A program made the position numbers and the translations under genes. This document shows, piece after piece, positions 54,730 through 64,000 of a stretch of 64,000 bases of DNA. The number at the start of each line of letters is the position of its first letter. The first letter of the stretch is position 1. The notes under the pieces are model-generated. The model saw only the letters and a program-made list of their open reading frames with translations, did no database searches and had not been told where the DNA came from. The DNA is from Mesorhizobium sp. WSM3859 (GTDB taxonomy: Bacteria > Pseudomonadota > Alphaproteobacteria > Rhizobiales > Rhizobiaceae). The stretch is taken from the NCBI RefSeq assembly GCF_002295065.1, contig NZ_NSGG01000008.1:1-64000 (forward strand), read 5' to 3'.

Positions 54730-54746
54730 TTTAGAATTGTTCAAAA
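54730..54746. promoter_or_regulatory. Irr box (iron control element) of the suf operon
   Basis: TTTAGAATTGTTCAAAA matches the rhizobial Irr/ICE pattern TTTAGAA-N3-TTCTAAA at 13 of 14 defined positions. It lies 133 bases before the first suf gene and 118 bases before the divergent hydrolase gene. Irr senses haem/iron and controls Fe-S assembly genes in rhizobia. No RirA-type TGA-N9-TCA site was found in this gap. Confidence 0.7.
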
Positions 54747-54812
54747 CTGGGATGCCGAAACCCGATGGTTCGGCCGCCCGCGCCGCAAGCCGCGTAAATA
54801 GGACGGCTTGCC

Positions 54813-54842
54813 TTGCAATTTCAAGGAAATAACGCGCTATCC
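54813..54842 (+). promoter_or_regulatory. Candidate promoter of the suf operon
   Basis: TTGCAA at 54813-54818, 18 bases, CTATCC at 54837-54842, about 36 bases before the first ATG. The Irr-box-like site is ~67 bases upstream of the -35 element, a position compatible with activation or distal repression. Confidence 0.35.
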
Positions 54843-54878
54843 TCGCGGGATAGTTGGCGGAGGACGAACTGAGCGAAA

Positions 54879-56039
54879 ATGGCCGCAACCCGCGCCTATC
54901 TCGACTACAACGCCAGCGCGCCGCTCATTGCGGAAGCGCGGGCGGCGATGGTTGCCGCGCTCGATGCCGCCAACCCGTCATCGGTCCACACGGAAGGGCG
55001 CGCTTCGCGCCGGCTGGTCGAGAACGCGCGCCGCGACGTGGCGCGGCTGGTCAACGCCAGGCCCGAGCATGTCGTCTTCACCTCCGGCGCCACCGAAGCC
55101 GCCTCGACGCTGCTTGGGCCGGACTGGCAGATGGGACGCGGCGCCATCCGCATGAGCCATCTCTATGTCTCTGAGGCCGACCATCCCTGCGTCCTCAATG
55201 GCGGGCGCTTCGCGCCGGCGCAGGTGACGAGGATCGGCGTCGACCGCAACGGCGTTGCCGATCTTGAGGCGCTTGCCGCCGCGCTCGCCCAGCATGACAA
55301 GGCGGCCGGCCTGCCGCTGGTAGCGATCCATGCCGCCAACAACGAGACAGGCGTCGTCCAGCCGGTCGGTCGCGTCGGTGAAATCGTCAAGGCCGCCGGC
55401 GGGGTGCTGGTGGTCGATGCCGTGCAGGCAGCCGGGCGGATTCCGCTCGACATGTCAGCTCCTTATGCCGATTATCTGATCCTGTCCTCGCACAAGATTG
55501 GTGGGCCCAAGGGTGTCGGCGCGATCGTCGCCGCGTCCGACCTGATGATGCCGCGGCCGCTGGTCAATGGCGGCGGCCAGGAGAAGGGCCACCGCGCCGG
55601 CACGGAAAACGTCGCCGGGATCGCCGGTTTTGGCGCCGCCGCGCGGGCAGCACTTGCGGGCTTGGACGATGTTGATGCCGTCTCGCGGCGCCGTGACGAG
55701 ATCGAAGCTCTCGTGACGGAACTGGCGCCGGACGCGGAAATCTTCGGAAATGGCGCTCAGAGGCTTGCCAACACGACATTCTTCGCTATTCCCGGCGTCA
55801 AGGCCGAAACGGCGCAGATCGCTTTCGATCTTGCCGGTGTCGCACTGTCGGCGGGCTCGGCCTGCTCGTCGGGAAAGGTCGGGCCAAGCCATGTGCTGAA
55901 GGCCATGGGCCGTGGCGACAGCCTGGGCGCCTTGCGGGTCTCGATCGGCCGCGTGACCGGGGCCGAGGACATCGAAGCGTTCCGGGCTGCGCTGGTGGGT
56001 ATCGTCGCGCGCCGGGCGGGCAAGGAAGAAGCCGCCTGA
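54879..56039 (+). CDS. Cysteine desulfurase, NifS/IscS type (first of two in operon)
   Basis: A 386-aa PLP enzyme that takes sulfur from cysteine for Fe-S clusters. The PLP Lys206 is in SSHKIGGPKG. The catalytic Cys329 is on the class I loop GSACSSGKV. The start is RAYLDYNASAPL. It heads the suf operon, in the place called sufS2 in some rhizobia. The operon thus has both a class I and a class II (60124) desulfurase. The ATG at 54879 lacks a close strong ribosome-binding site; GGAGGA is 14 bases away. Confidence 0.9.
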   Translation: MAATRAYLDYNASAPLIAEARAAMVAALDAANPSSVHTEGRASRRLVENARRDVARLVNARPEHVVFTSGATEAASTLLGPDWQMGRGAIRMSHLYVSEADHPCVLNGGRFAPAQVTRIGVDRNGVADLEALAAALAQHDKAAGLPLVAIHAANNETGVVQPVGRVGEIVKAAGGVLVVDAVQAAGRIPLDMSAPYADYLILSSHKIGGPKGVGAIVAASDLMMPRPLVNGGGQEKGHRAGTENVAGIAGFGAAARAALAGLDDVDAVSRRRDEIEALVTELAPDAEIFGNGAQRLANTTFFAIPGVKAETAQIAFDLAGVALSAGSACSSGKVGPSHVLKAMGRGDSLGALRVSIGRVTGAEDIEAFRAALVGIVARRAGKEEAA

Positions 56040-56229
56040 CGGCGGCGAAGATGAATTCAGGCCCTGCGGCCTGGTAGAGCCGTGCGTTTTGTCCTGGCCG
56101 GGTGAATTTCCGGTGGATACGCACTATATGGAGCTTACTCCGTTGCGCACCCCCGCCGGGATGCGATCACAGCGGTGCCATAGTTTGAAAACTGCCGGGC
56201 CTTGACCCCGGCGTGGATGGAGAACGCTT

Positions 56230-57746
<1,517 letters not shown>

Positions 57747-57750
<4 letters not shown>

Positions 57751-57940
57751 CAAAGTCGCCCAAGCGCGAATCCGCGGAAAAGCATGTGTATCTGCGGGAG
57801 TGGATGGACGGTCTGCGGGTTTGGAATTGGCGTTGTATTCGGCCGCACTCGGCGTTGCCTTGCTCGTCGCGGCCTACTCGCCGGCTGGCTTTTGGCACGG
57901 GTTTCTGGAAACCCTGAAGCAGTTGTTAAATCAAGTTTAG
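57747..57940 (+). CDS. Possible small membrane-protein gene with split reading frame
   Basis: A GTG at 57747 overlaps the sufB stop (GTGA) and opens a frame for a charged start ([20 protein letters not shown]) that ends at 57917 with an implausible Arg/Pro-rich tail. From about 57815 a different frame (phase of 57740, stop at 57940) encodes a convincing transmembrane helix ([19 protein letters not shown]) and an amphipathic end. Joining them would give a ~65-aa one-helix protein, so a frameshift mutation, sequencing error or recoding is possible. Function is unknown. Confidence 0.35.
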
Positions 57941-57974
57941 CCGAGCAGACGGCTACGCATAGGACGAAATAGAA

Positions 57975-58730
57975 ATGCTTGAGATCAAGAACCTTCACGC
58001 CCGCATCGTCGATGACGGCACCGAGATCATCCGCGGCCTGAACCTGACGGTGAAAGCCGGCGAGGTCGCCGCCATCATGGGGCCGAACGGCTCGGGCAAA
58101 TCGACGCTGTCCTACATCCTTGCCGGCCGCGAGGACTATGAGGTCACCGAAGGCGATATCCTCTATAACGGCCAGTCGATCCTCGAGATGGATCCGGCCG
58201 AGCGCGCCACGGCGGGCATCTTCCTCGCCTTCCAGTATCCGATGGAGATACCGGGCGTGGCGACCATGGAATTCCTGAAAGTGGCGATGAACGAGCAGCG
58301 CAAGGCGCGCGGCGAGGAACCTCTGAAGGTGCCGGAGTTCCTGAAGCGCGTGAAGGAAGCGGCGGCCTCGCTCAGCATGGACATGAACATGCTGAAGCGG
58401 CCGCTCAATGTCGGCTTTTCCGGCGGCGAGAAGAAGCGTGCCGAGATCCTGCAGATGAAGCTGCTCGAGCCGAAGCTCTGTGTGCTGGACGAGACCGATT
58501 CCGGCCTCGACATCGATGCGCTGAAGATCGTCTCCGACGGCGTCAACGCGCTGCGTTCGCCGGAACGCGCCATTGTCGTCATCACCCACTACCAGCGCCT
58601 GCTGGAGCACATCGTGCCGGATTCGGTGCACGTGCTCTACAAGGGCCAGGTCATCAAGTCGGGCGACAAGTCGCTGGCGCTCGATCTCGAGGCCAACGGC
58701 TACGCCGGCGTGATTGGCGAAGCCGCGTGA
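57975..58730 (+). CDS. sufC: Fe-S cluster assembly ATPase SufC
   Basis: A 251-aa ABC-type ATPase that drives the SufBC2D scaffold. Walker A is GPNGSGKST near residue 37, the signature is FSGGEKKRAEIL, Walker B is LCVLDETDSGLDIDAL, and the switch His is in VVITHYQRLL. It is full length. Its stop is followed one base later by the sufD start. Confidence 0.96.
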   Translation: MLEIKNLHARIVDDGTEIIRGLNLTVKAGEVAAIMGPNGSGKSTLSYILAGREDYEVTEGDILYNGQSILEMDPAERATAGIFLAFQYPMEIPGVATMEFLKVAMNEQRKARGEEPLKVPEFLKRVKEAAASLSMDMNMLKRPLNVGFSGGEKKRAEILQMKLLEPKLCVLDETDSGLDIDALKIVSDGVNALRSPERAIVVITHYQRLLEHIVPDSVHVLYKGQVIKSGDKSLALDLEANGYAGVIGEAA

Positions 58731-58731
58731 G

Positions 58732-60027
58732 ATGGGAGCAGTCGAGGCGAAAGTCATGAACATGCACGCACAGCCCCAGCGGACCTTGGCCGAGACGGCG
58801 CTGATCGACGCCTTCGGCGAGCGTCTGTCGCTGCTGCCCGGCGACGGCGCGGTGATGGTGAAGCGCGACGACGCGATCGAGGCGATCAAGCACGGCCTAC
58901 CGACGCGCCGCGTCGAATCCTGGCACTACACGGATCTGCGCCGGCTGCTGACCTCGGTGCCGGCTTTCGAAGTCGGCGCGGTCGTCAAGGCGCTTGCGCC
59001 GGTTCTTGAAGGGTCGGCCGTGCTGCCTGTGCTGAACGGAGTCTCACAAACGAAGCTGCCGGAGGTCGAGGGCGTCACGGTGCAGCGCTTGTCGGAGAAG
59101 CTGACCGACGGCAGCGTGGCGCCGGGGCTCGATCCCTATGGCGATGACGACGCGATCGGCGCGCTCAACACCGCCTTCGTCGCTGACGGCTATTTCGTCG
59201 ATATCGCCGACGGCGCCGAGCTGGAAAAGCCGGTCGAATTGCAGAACCTGCAGGCCGGCGGCCAGTCGCATGTACGGCTCTTGGCGCGTGTCGGGGCCGG
59301 CGCCAAGGCGATAATCGTCGAGCGCCAGACGGGTGAGGGCGACGAGACGCTGGTCTCGTCGGTCAGCCAGCTCGTGGTCGGCGACGGCGCGGAAGTGACC
59401 TGGCTGATCGTGCAGGAGCAGCCGGACACGGCCACGCATCTCGCCCAGTTCAAGGCGCATATCGGCAAGGACGCAAAGCTGACACTGTTCGTGATGAATG
59501 CCGGCGGCAGGCTGGTGCGCCAGGAAGTCGTCGTCAGGACGACGGGCGAGGGCGCCGATTTCAAATTGCGCGGCATCAATCTTCTGGCCGGCGACACGCA
59601 TACCGACACCACCATGGTGCTCGACCACGCCGTGCCGCACACGACGTCGACGGAAGTGATCCGCAACGTGGTGACCGGCAAGGCGCGCGGCGTTTTCCAG
59701 GGCCGCATCAACGTGCATCAATACGCGCAGAAGACCAACGCCAAGATGGCTTGCAACACGCTGCTTCTGTCGGATGACGGCGAGTTCTCGACCAAGCCGG
59801 AGCTGGAGATCTTCGCCGACGACGTGGTCTGCGGCCACGGCGCGACGGTCACTGAGATCGACCACAACCATTTGTTCTACCTGATGGCGCGCGGTATCGA
59901 CGAGAAGTCGGCACGGGGCCTGCTCGTGAAGGCTTTCGTTGCCGAAGTGATCGAAGAACTGGATGACGAGGCGCTGGTCGAAGCGCTCGAAGAGCGGCTC
60001 GACGGCTGGTTTTCGACGCACGGGTAG
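58732..60027 (+). CDS. sufD: Fe-S cluster assembly protein SufD
   Basis: A protein of about 431 aa, the SufB-like partner in the SufBC2D complex. It has the N-terminal helical part (RRVESWHYTDLRRLL), a beta-helix middle, and the C-terminal conserved FADDVVCGHGATVTEIDHNHLFYLMARGID. The start is ambiguous between 58732 and 58756. The RIME-like repeat follows its stop, yet the next gene reads in the same direction. Confidence 0.92.
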   Translation: MGAVEAKVMNMHAQPQRTLAETALIDAFGERLSLLPGDGAVMVKRDDAIEAIKHGLPTRRVESWHYTDLRRLLTSVPAFEVGAVVKALAPVLEGSAVLPVLNGVSQTKLPEVEGVTVQRLSEKLTDGSVAPGLDPYGDDDAIGALNTAFVADGYFVDIADGAELEKPVELQNLQAGGQSHVRLLARVGAGAKAIIVERQTGEGDETLVSSVSQLVVGDGAEVTWLIVQEQPDTATHLAQFKAHIGKDAKLTLFVMNAGGRLVRQEVVVRTTGEGADFKLRGINLLAGDTHTDTTMVLDHAVPHTTSTEVIRNVVTGKARGVFQGRINVHQYAQKTNAKMACNTLLLSDDGEFSTKPELEIFADDVVCGHGATVTEIDHNHLFYLMARGIDEKSARGLLVKAFVAEVIEELDDEALVEALEERLDGWFSTHG

Positions 60028-60033
60028 CGCTTA

Positions 60034-60107
60034 ACCTTCTCCCCTTGTGGGAGAAGGTGGATCGGCGCGCAGCGCCGAGCGGGGTGCTGGACGGAGTGAG
60101 GCGTTGC
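60034..60107. repeat. RIME-like single-arm palindromic repeat inside the suf operon
   Basis: CCTTCTCCCCTTGTGGGAGAAGG, then GGATCGGCGCGCAGCGCCGAGC and GGGGTGCTGGACGGAGTGAGGCG. The units match parts of the repeat at 23811, in the opposite sense for the right arm. It occupies nearly the whole sufD-sufS spacer and would form hairpins in the operon mRNA. Confidence 0.7.
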
Positions 60108-60123
60108 CTCAAGAGAGCTTGTG

Positions 60124-61365
60124 ATGGACCAGAAGATCGAAACCACCCCCTATGACGTCGAGGCGATCCGCCGCGACTTCCCGATCCTGTCGCGCCAGGT
60201 CTATGGCAAGCCGCTGGTCTATCTCGACAACGGCGCTTCGGCACAGAAGCCGCAGGTGGTGCTCGACACGATCCAGCATGCCTATTCCCAGGAATACGCC
60301 AACGTGCATCGCGGCCTGCATTTCCTGTCGAATGCCGCGACCGACGCCTATGAGAATGCGCGCAAGTCGGTGCAGCGGTTTTTAAACGCGCCGAGCACCG
60401 ACAACATCGTCTTCACCTCCAACGCCACCTCGGCGATCAACACGGTCGCCTATGGCTGGGGCATGCCGCGGATCGGCGAGGGCGACGAGATCGTGCTGTC
60501 GATCATGGAGCACCATTCCAACATCGTGCCGTGGCATTTCATCCGCGAGCGCCAGGGCGCCAAGCTCGTCTGGGTGCCTGTCGATGATCTCGGTGTGTTT
60601 CACATCGAGGAATTCGAGAAGCGGCTGACCGGCCGCACAAAACTCGTCGCGATCACGCAGATGTCGAATGCGCTGGGCACGGTGACGCCGATCAAGGAGA
60701 TCGTGCGCATCGCGCATGCGCGCGGAATTCCGGTCCTCGTCGACGGCAGCCAGAGCGCCGTGCACATGCCGATCGACGTGCAGGACCTCGACTGCAATTT
60801 CTTCGTCTTCACCGGACACAAGGTCTACGGCCCGTCGGGCATCGGCGTGCTCTACGGCAAGAAGGACAGGCTGGAAGAGATGCGGCCCTTCATGGGCGGC
60901 GGCGAGATGATCGAGGAGGTGACGGAGGACATCGTCACCTACAACGATCCGCCGCACCGTTTCGAGGCCGGCACGCCGCCGATCGTGCAGGCGATCGGGC
61001 TCGGTGCCGCGTTGGACTACATGGAAAAGGTGGGCCGCGAGCGCATCGCGGCGCATGAAGCCGACCTCAAGACTTACGCGCACGAGCGGCTGCGAGCGAT
61101 CAACTCGCTGCGCATCTTCGGCGACGCGCCCGGCAAGGGCGCCATCATCTCGTTCGAATTGCAGGGTATCCACGCGCATGACGTGTCGATGGTGATCGAC
61201 CGTCAGGGCGTCGCGGTGCGCGCCGGCACGCATTGCGCTCAACCATTGTTGAAACGCTTCGGCGTCACCTCCACATGCAGGGCATCCTTCGGCATGTATA
61301 ATACCAGGGCCGAAGTCGACGCTTTGGCCGAGGCGCTGGAAAAAGCGCGAAAGTTCTTCGGGTGA
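60124..61365 (+). CDS. sufS: Cysteine desulfurase SufS (class II)
   Basis: A 413-aa PLP enzyme. The PLP Lys233 is in FTGHKVYGPSG and the catalytic Cys371 is in RAGTHCAQPLL, the class II (SufS) loop. The ending CRASFGMYNTRAEVDALAEAL is typical. It works with the SufBCD scaffold. A GTG directly precedes the ATG at 60124; the ATG was chosen. Its stop overlaps the next gene in TGATG. Confidence 0.94.
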   Translation: MDQKIETTPYDVEAIRRDFPILSRQVYGKPLVYLDNGASAQKPQVVLDTIQHAYSQEYANVHRGLHFLSNAATDAYENARKSVQRFLNAPSTDNIVFTSNATSAINTVAYGWGMPRIGEGDEIVLSIMEHHSNIVPWHFIRERQGAKLVWVPVDDLGVFHIEEFEKRLTGRTKLVAITQMSNALGTVTPIKEIVRIAHARGIPVLVDGSQSAVHMPIDVQDLDCNFFVFTGHKVYGPSGIGVLYGKKDRLEEMRPFMGGGEMIEEVTEDIVTYNDPPHRFEAGTPPIVQAIGLGAALDYMEKVGRERIAAHEADLKTYAHERLRAINSLRIFGDAPGKGAIISFELQGIHAHDVSMVIDRQGVAVRAGTHCAQPLLKRFGVTSTCRASFGMYNTRAEVDALAEALEKARKFFG

Positions 61366-61763
61366 TGATGATGGACGATGTGAGCGCGACCGCAGAGACT
61401 GCTCCGGAAATGGCCGGCAACGGCATCGTCTCGGCCTCGGCTATCCCCGCCGATGAGCTGGCCCGGCTGACCGACGACATCGTCTCGGCGCTGAAGACGG
61501 TCTACGACCCGGAAATCCCGGCCGACATCTACGAGCTTGGCCTTGTCTACAAGATCGACATCGAGGACGACCGCTCGGTCAAGATCGACATGACGCTGAC
61601 CGCGCCGGGCTGCCCGGTGGCCGGCGAAATGCCTGGATGGGTCGAGAACGCGGTCGGCGCCGTCGAGGGCGTGTCCGGTGTCGAGGTCAACATGGTGTTC
61701 GACCCGCCATGGACGCCCGACCGCATGTCGGAAGAGGCGCAGGTCGCGGTCGGGTGGTACTAG
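61365..61763 (+). CDS. SUF-system DUF59/MIP18 protein (SufT/SufX-like)
   Basis: A 132-aa protein with an MIP18/DUF59 domain after a ~35-residue acidic/alanine-rich start. Conserved blocks are LKTVYDPEIPADIYELGLVYKI, DMTLTAPGCPVAGEMP with the family Cys, and VEVNMVFDPPWTPDRMSEEA. Such proteins help Fe-S maturation. The exact start among three successive ATGs (61365, 61368, 61371) is open. A GGCGCACTTGCGCC palindrome at 61779 lies just after the stop. Confidence 0.9.
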   Translation: MMMDDVSATAETAPEMAGNGIVSASAIPADELARLTDDIVSALKTVYDPEIPADIYELGLVYKIDIEDDRSVKIDMTLTAPGCPVAGEMPGWVENAVGAVEGVSGVEVNMVFDPPWTPDRMSEEAQVAVGWY

Positions 61764-61866
61764 GCAAGCACAGGCTGGCGCACTTGCGCCGGTGGTAAAA
61801 CTTCACCATTTTAGGTGAGAATCATTCGGCAGGCCTTGAACCTGCAGGGAATGGAGAAGGAAAAGC

Positions 61867-62253
61867 ATGGGACGCTTCGCCGTCATCACGATGACCGAAA
61901 AGGCCGCCGATCGCGTGCGCGAGATCGTGGCTGCGCGCGACAACGCGCATGGCATCCGCCTCGGCATCAAGAAGGGCGGCTGCGCCGGCATGGAGTACAC
62001 CGTGGATCTGGTGACCGAGCCGAACCCCAAGGACGACCATATCGAGCGCGATGGCGCGCATGTCTATGTCGCGCCGGAGGCCGCGCTCTTCCTGTTCGGC
62101 ACTGAAATGGATTTCGAGCAGACGACGCTGCGCACCGGCTTCACCTTCAAGAACCCGAACCAGAGTTCGGCCTGCGGCTGCGGCGAATCCGTCGAACTGA
62201 AGCCGGCCGATCTTAAGGCGTTGGCCGAGGCGCGCGCTTCAAGCGCTGCTTAG
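61867..62253 (+). CDS. sufA: A-type Fe-S carrier protein SufA
   Basis: A 128-aa HesB/IscA-family carrier that passes clusters from the scaffold to target proteins. The three cluster-binding cysteines are Cys39 (KKGGCAGMEY), Cys103 and Cys105 (SACGCGES). GGAGAAGG precedes the ATG. The 103-base gap from the previous gene includes GAGAATCATTC near 61817, a weak half-match to an Irr box. Confidence 0.94.
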   Translation: MGRFAVITMTEKAADRVREIVAARDNAHGIRLGIKKGGCAGMEYTVDLVTEPNPKDDHIERDGAHVYVAPEAALFLFGTEMDFEQTTLRTGFTFKNPNQSSACGCGESVELKPADLKALAEARASSAA

Positions 62254-62778
62254 GTGAGCGCTGAGGCATATCGTTGGCGATGTGCCTGCTGTGATCAGGA
62301 ATATACCGGGCTTCCCACAGACATGGCGTTCGGCGCGCCGGTGAACCTGGAAGCGCTTGACGAAGTGGCTCGATCGACCTTCCGCAAGAACGACGATTTT
62401 TGTGTTGTGACCTACGCTACGGGGCAAACAGACCGGTTCATTCGTTGCCTGCTGCCTTTGCCCGTGCCTCAGTTGTCCGAAGAGTTCTGTTTCGGCGTTT
62501 GGATGTCGGTCTCGGAAAGAAGCTGGAATGTCTATCGGGACGGATATGACACGGGCGAGTATGGGGATGACCTCTGCTTCGGTTATCTGATGCACGACAT
62601 TCCCGAGTATCCAAGCTCGATGCACCTCCATGCCAATGTTGTGTTCCAACCTGGCAATCAGCGTCCCAGGGTGTTTCTGCATGATGCAGACCATCCCCTG
62701 GTGGTCGCGCAGCGCGAAGGAGTGGATGTGACGCAGATCGAGCGCTGGGTTGCGCTTACGCATCGCCCTGAAGCCTAG
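62254..62778 (+). CDS. DUF2199 domain-containing protein
   Basis: A 174-aa protein matching DUF2199: an N-terminal Cys pair (WRCACCDQEYTGLP), ERSWNVYRDG, and a C-terminal QIERWVALTHRP. The GTG start follows the sufA stop with no gap, so it is probably cotranscribed with the suf genes. Base composition is less GC-rich than its neighbours, which may reflect recent acquisition. Family function is unknown. Confidence 0.82.
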   Translation: MSAEAYRWRCACCDQEYTGLPTDMAFGAPVNLEALDEVARSTFRKNDDFCVVTYATGQTDRFIRCLLPLPVPQLSEEFCFGVWMSVSERSWNVYRDGYDTGEYGDDLCFGYLMHDIPEYPSSMHLHANVVFQPGNQRPRVFLHDADHPLVVAQREGVDVTQIERWVALTHRPEA

Positions 62779-62779
62779 G

Positions 62780-63277
62780 CTAATCGACCCACATGCCCGT
62801 GCGTTTGTGCCAGTCGGCGATCGATTCCTCGGGATAGACGTCGAAAACCTTGTCCTTCTTGCCGACCACCGGCTCGACCCAGTTCGCCTTGTATTTCAGC
62901 ATCAGATGCACCTTTTCCGGCGGTTTCGGCAGGTCGGTGTCGATCGCCGAGGCGAAGGGATGCACGAGATCCGGCCAGGTCGGGTCGTAGAGCCAGAGCG
63001 CTGAGCCGCATTCGCGGCAGAAATTGCGTTCGCCGGTCGAGACCTCGCAGTGCGGATGCTCGTCATCCTCGATTTCGGCGCGATAGACGCCGAGGCTGCG
63101 CTTGCCCGTGATTTTCAAAGTCTCGTAGTCGGCGCCGAGATTGATGGCAGAACCGCCGCCGCCCTGCTGCTTGCGGCAGATCGAGCAGTAACAGAGCATG
63201 AACGGCACCGGCGTGTGGCTTTCCACTTCGAAGCGGACGACGCCGCAGCGGCAGGAGCCTTTGAGCAGGACAGGCAT
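62780..63277 (-). CDS. GFA-family (glutathione-dependent formaldehyde-activating-like) protein
   Basis: A 165-aa zinc protein with the GFA/CENP-V pattern: GSCRCGVVRFEV, then CYCSICRKQQGGG, and FCRECGSALWLYD. The seven Cys residues account for the two zinc sites of the fold. Most members are not proven formaldehyde enzymes. The ATG at 63277 with GGAG upstream was chosen. It converges with the DUF2199 gene. Confidence 0.87.
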   Translation of the reverse strand: MPVLLKGSCRCGVVRFEVESHTPVPFMLCYCSICRKQQGGGGSAINLGADYETLKITGKRSLGVYRAEIEDDEHPHCEVSTGERNFCRECGSALWLYDPTWPDLVHPFASAIDTDLPKPPEKVHLMLKYKANWVEPVVGKKDKVFDVYPEESIADWHKRTGMWVD

Positions 63278-63366
63278 GACGGAACTCCATTTTCCGGGTC
63301 TCAACCTGTCAGCATGCTTTTGGTTGCGGCGATGACAAGGCTGATAACGGATGAGATGATTGCGGC

Positions 63367-63690
63367 ATGGACAATGAACGCCTTGAAGAACTGTTCGAAA
63401 GCCTGGGGCCGATCAGCATCCGCAAACTGTTCGGCGGCAAGGGTATCTATTGCGACGGCGTTATCGTCGCGGTCGTCGTGCGCAACGAACTGATGCTGAA
63501 GGCGGACGAGCAACGTGCGCCGGCCTTCGAGGCAGCGGGCTGCAGGCAGTGGGCATATACGGGCTCGCGCCACGGCAAGACGGTGGCGATGCCCTATTGG
63601 AGCGTGCCGGACGAGGCGTTCGACGATCCCGACGAGATGGCCGTGTGGGCGCGGCGGGCCTATGAGGCGGGAAGACGGGCGGGGAAGTGA
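63367..63690 (+). CDS. TfoX/Sxy N-terminal-domain protein
   Basis: A 107-aa protein consisting of the TfoX_N domain only: LFESLGPISIRKLFGGKGIYCDGVIVAVV, then a Lys/Tyr-rich FAYT-like segment (WAYTGSRHGKTVAMPYWSVP). In Rhizobiales such stand-alone proteins have no proven competence role. It is divergent from the GFA gene (89-base gap). Confidence 0.85.
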   Translation: MDNERLEELFESLGPISIRKLFGGKGIYCDGVIVAVVVRNELMLKADEQRAPAFEAAGCRQWAYTGSRHGKTVAMPYWSVPDEAFDDPDEMAVWARRAYEAGRRAGK

Positions 63691-63726
63691 TTTTGAGCTG
63701 CTGACAATGTGAAGGGCACTTCGAGG

Positions 63727-63882
63727 CCGCCCCCTCATCCGGCCGCTTCGCGGCCACCTTCTCCCCGTTGGGGAGAAGAGGTTGGCGCAGGCGGCGGCGC
63801 GCCTCCTCTCCCCTCGGGGAGAGGTCGGATTACCCCGAATTGCTCTTCGCAATTCGGCCTTGGCAATCCGGGTGAGGGGGCT
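63727..63882. repeat. RIME-like mosaic palindromic repeat
   Basis: About 155 bases made of successive hairpins: CCGGCCGCTTCGCGGCC, CTTCTCCCCGTTGGGGAGAAG, CTCTCCCCTCGGGGAGAG and CCGAATTGCTCTTCGCAATTCGG. It is bounded by CCCCTCATCC and GGGTGAGGGG. It shares CTTCTCCCC-type and CCTCATCC-type units with the repeats at 23811 and 60034. Confidence 0.75.
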
Positions 63883-63895
63883 TCGCCGCGGGTCT

Positions 63896-64000
63896 CTACA
63901 GCGCCTTCGCGATCTCCGCCGCCAGCCGGGCATTGTTCTCGACCAGCGCGATGTTGGTCTTCAGGCTGCGGCCGCCGGTCAGTTCGAGGATCTTCGACAG
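63896..64000 (-). CDS. psuG: Pseudouridine-5'-phosphate glycosidase, 3' end only
   Basis: The last 34 codons of a gene cut by the window edge. The translation ending in LELTGGRSLKTNIALVENNA and RLAAEIAKAL matches the conserved C-terminus of the PsuG family (ELTGGRSL-x-x-NIALV-x-NNARL), which splits or forms pseudouridine 5'-phosphate from ribose 5-phosphate and uracil. Only this tail is visible, so the call rests on a short motif. Confidence 0.65.
   Translation of the reverse strand: MSKILELTGGRSLKTNIALVENNARLAAEIAKAL

Noticed and set aside
57811..57830. Programmed -1 frameshift at GGGTTTG between sufB and sufC
   Set aside because: The heptamer is not in the phase needed to move from the sufB-coupled frame to the helix-encoding frame.
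63301..63933. 210-aa frame across the TfoX gene and repeat
   Set aside because: It translates palindromic repeat DNA and lies antisense to the TfoX-domain gene.

Overview
The window looks like chromosome of an alphaproteobacterium of the order Hyphomicrobiales (Rhizobiales), most likely Mesorhizobium or a close relative. This rests on high GC, frequent GTG/TTG starts, a clpP-clpX-lon-hupB block, a suf operon in the rhizobial order with two cysteine desulfurases and an Irr-box-like site, RIME-like intergenic palindromes, and many ABC importers with twin-arginine binding proteins. No search could be run, so the assignment is from recognition only.

Layout. 1-15.5 kb is mixed housekeeping: an outer-membrane barrel protein, adenine deaminase, two tandem DUF900 lipoproteins, threonine dehydratase, several small DUF proteins, glyoxalase I, a two-domain cold-shock protein, serine acetyltransferase and an orphan PF04392 binding protein. 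15.8-21.2 kb is the proteostasis and nucleoid block clpP, clpX, lon, hupB, with clear hairpin terminators. 21.3-31.1 kb is a carbohydrate uptake and catabolism module: aldo/keto reductase, SIS isomerase, creatininase-family hydrolase, then a divergent ABC importer (binding protein and two permeases on the minus strand; ATPase, RbsD/FucU mutarotase and ribokinase on the plus strand). A perfect LacI-type palindrome lies between the divergent arms.

31.1-32.9 kb holds a 32-residue peptide with an exact lasso-peptide-type leader but no maturation genes, a 67-aa protein, divergent tRNA-Val(TAC) and tRNA-Asp(GTC), and a secreted protein with a duplicated four-cysteine domain. 33.0-38.3 kb is a tightly coupled minus-strand operon: FAD-linked 2-hydroxyacid-type dehydrogenase, GntR regulator, VOC protein, and an NMT1/SsuABC-type importer. 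A decayed second copy of the VOC and GntR genes lies just upstream. 38.9-44.3 kb has two acyltransferase-3 membrane proteins, a tRNA-Val remnant overlapping the second one's stop codon, and an ectoine-hydrolase-like M24 protein coupled to an M20 amidohydrolase.

44.3-54.6 kb covers envelope and housekeeping functions: M23 peptidase, Bcp peroxiredoxin, a giant AsmA/DUF3971 protein, TyrRS, an ArnT-like glycosyltransferase, a PAP2 phosphatase and an alpha/beta hydrolase. 54.7-62.3 kb is the Fe-S assembly operon (cysteine desulfurase, sufB, sufC, sufD, sufS, DUF59 protein, sufA), preceded by a near-perfect Irr box. The window ends with DUF2199, GFA-family and TfoX-like genes, a mosaic palindromic repeat, and the 3' end of a probable pseudouridine-5'-phosphate glycosidase gene.

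No CRISPR array, transposase, integrase or rRNA was seen. The most unusual items are the lasso-leader-like orphan peptide, the tRNA-Val remnant, the decayed VOC/GntR duplication, and a small membrane-protein frame split between sufB and sufC.
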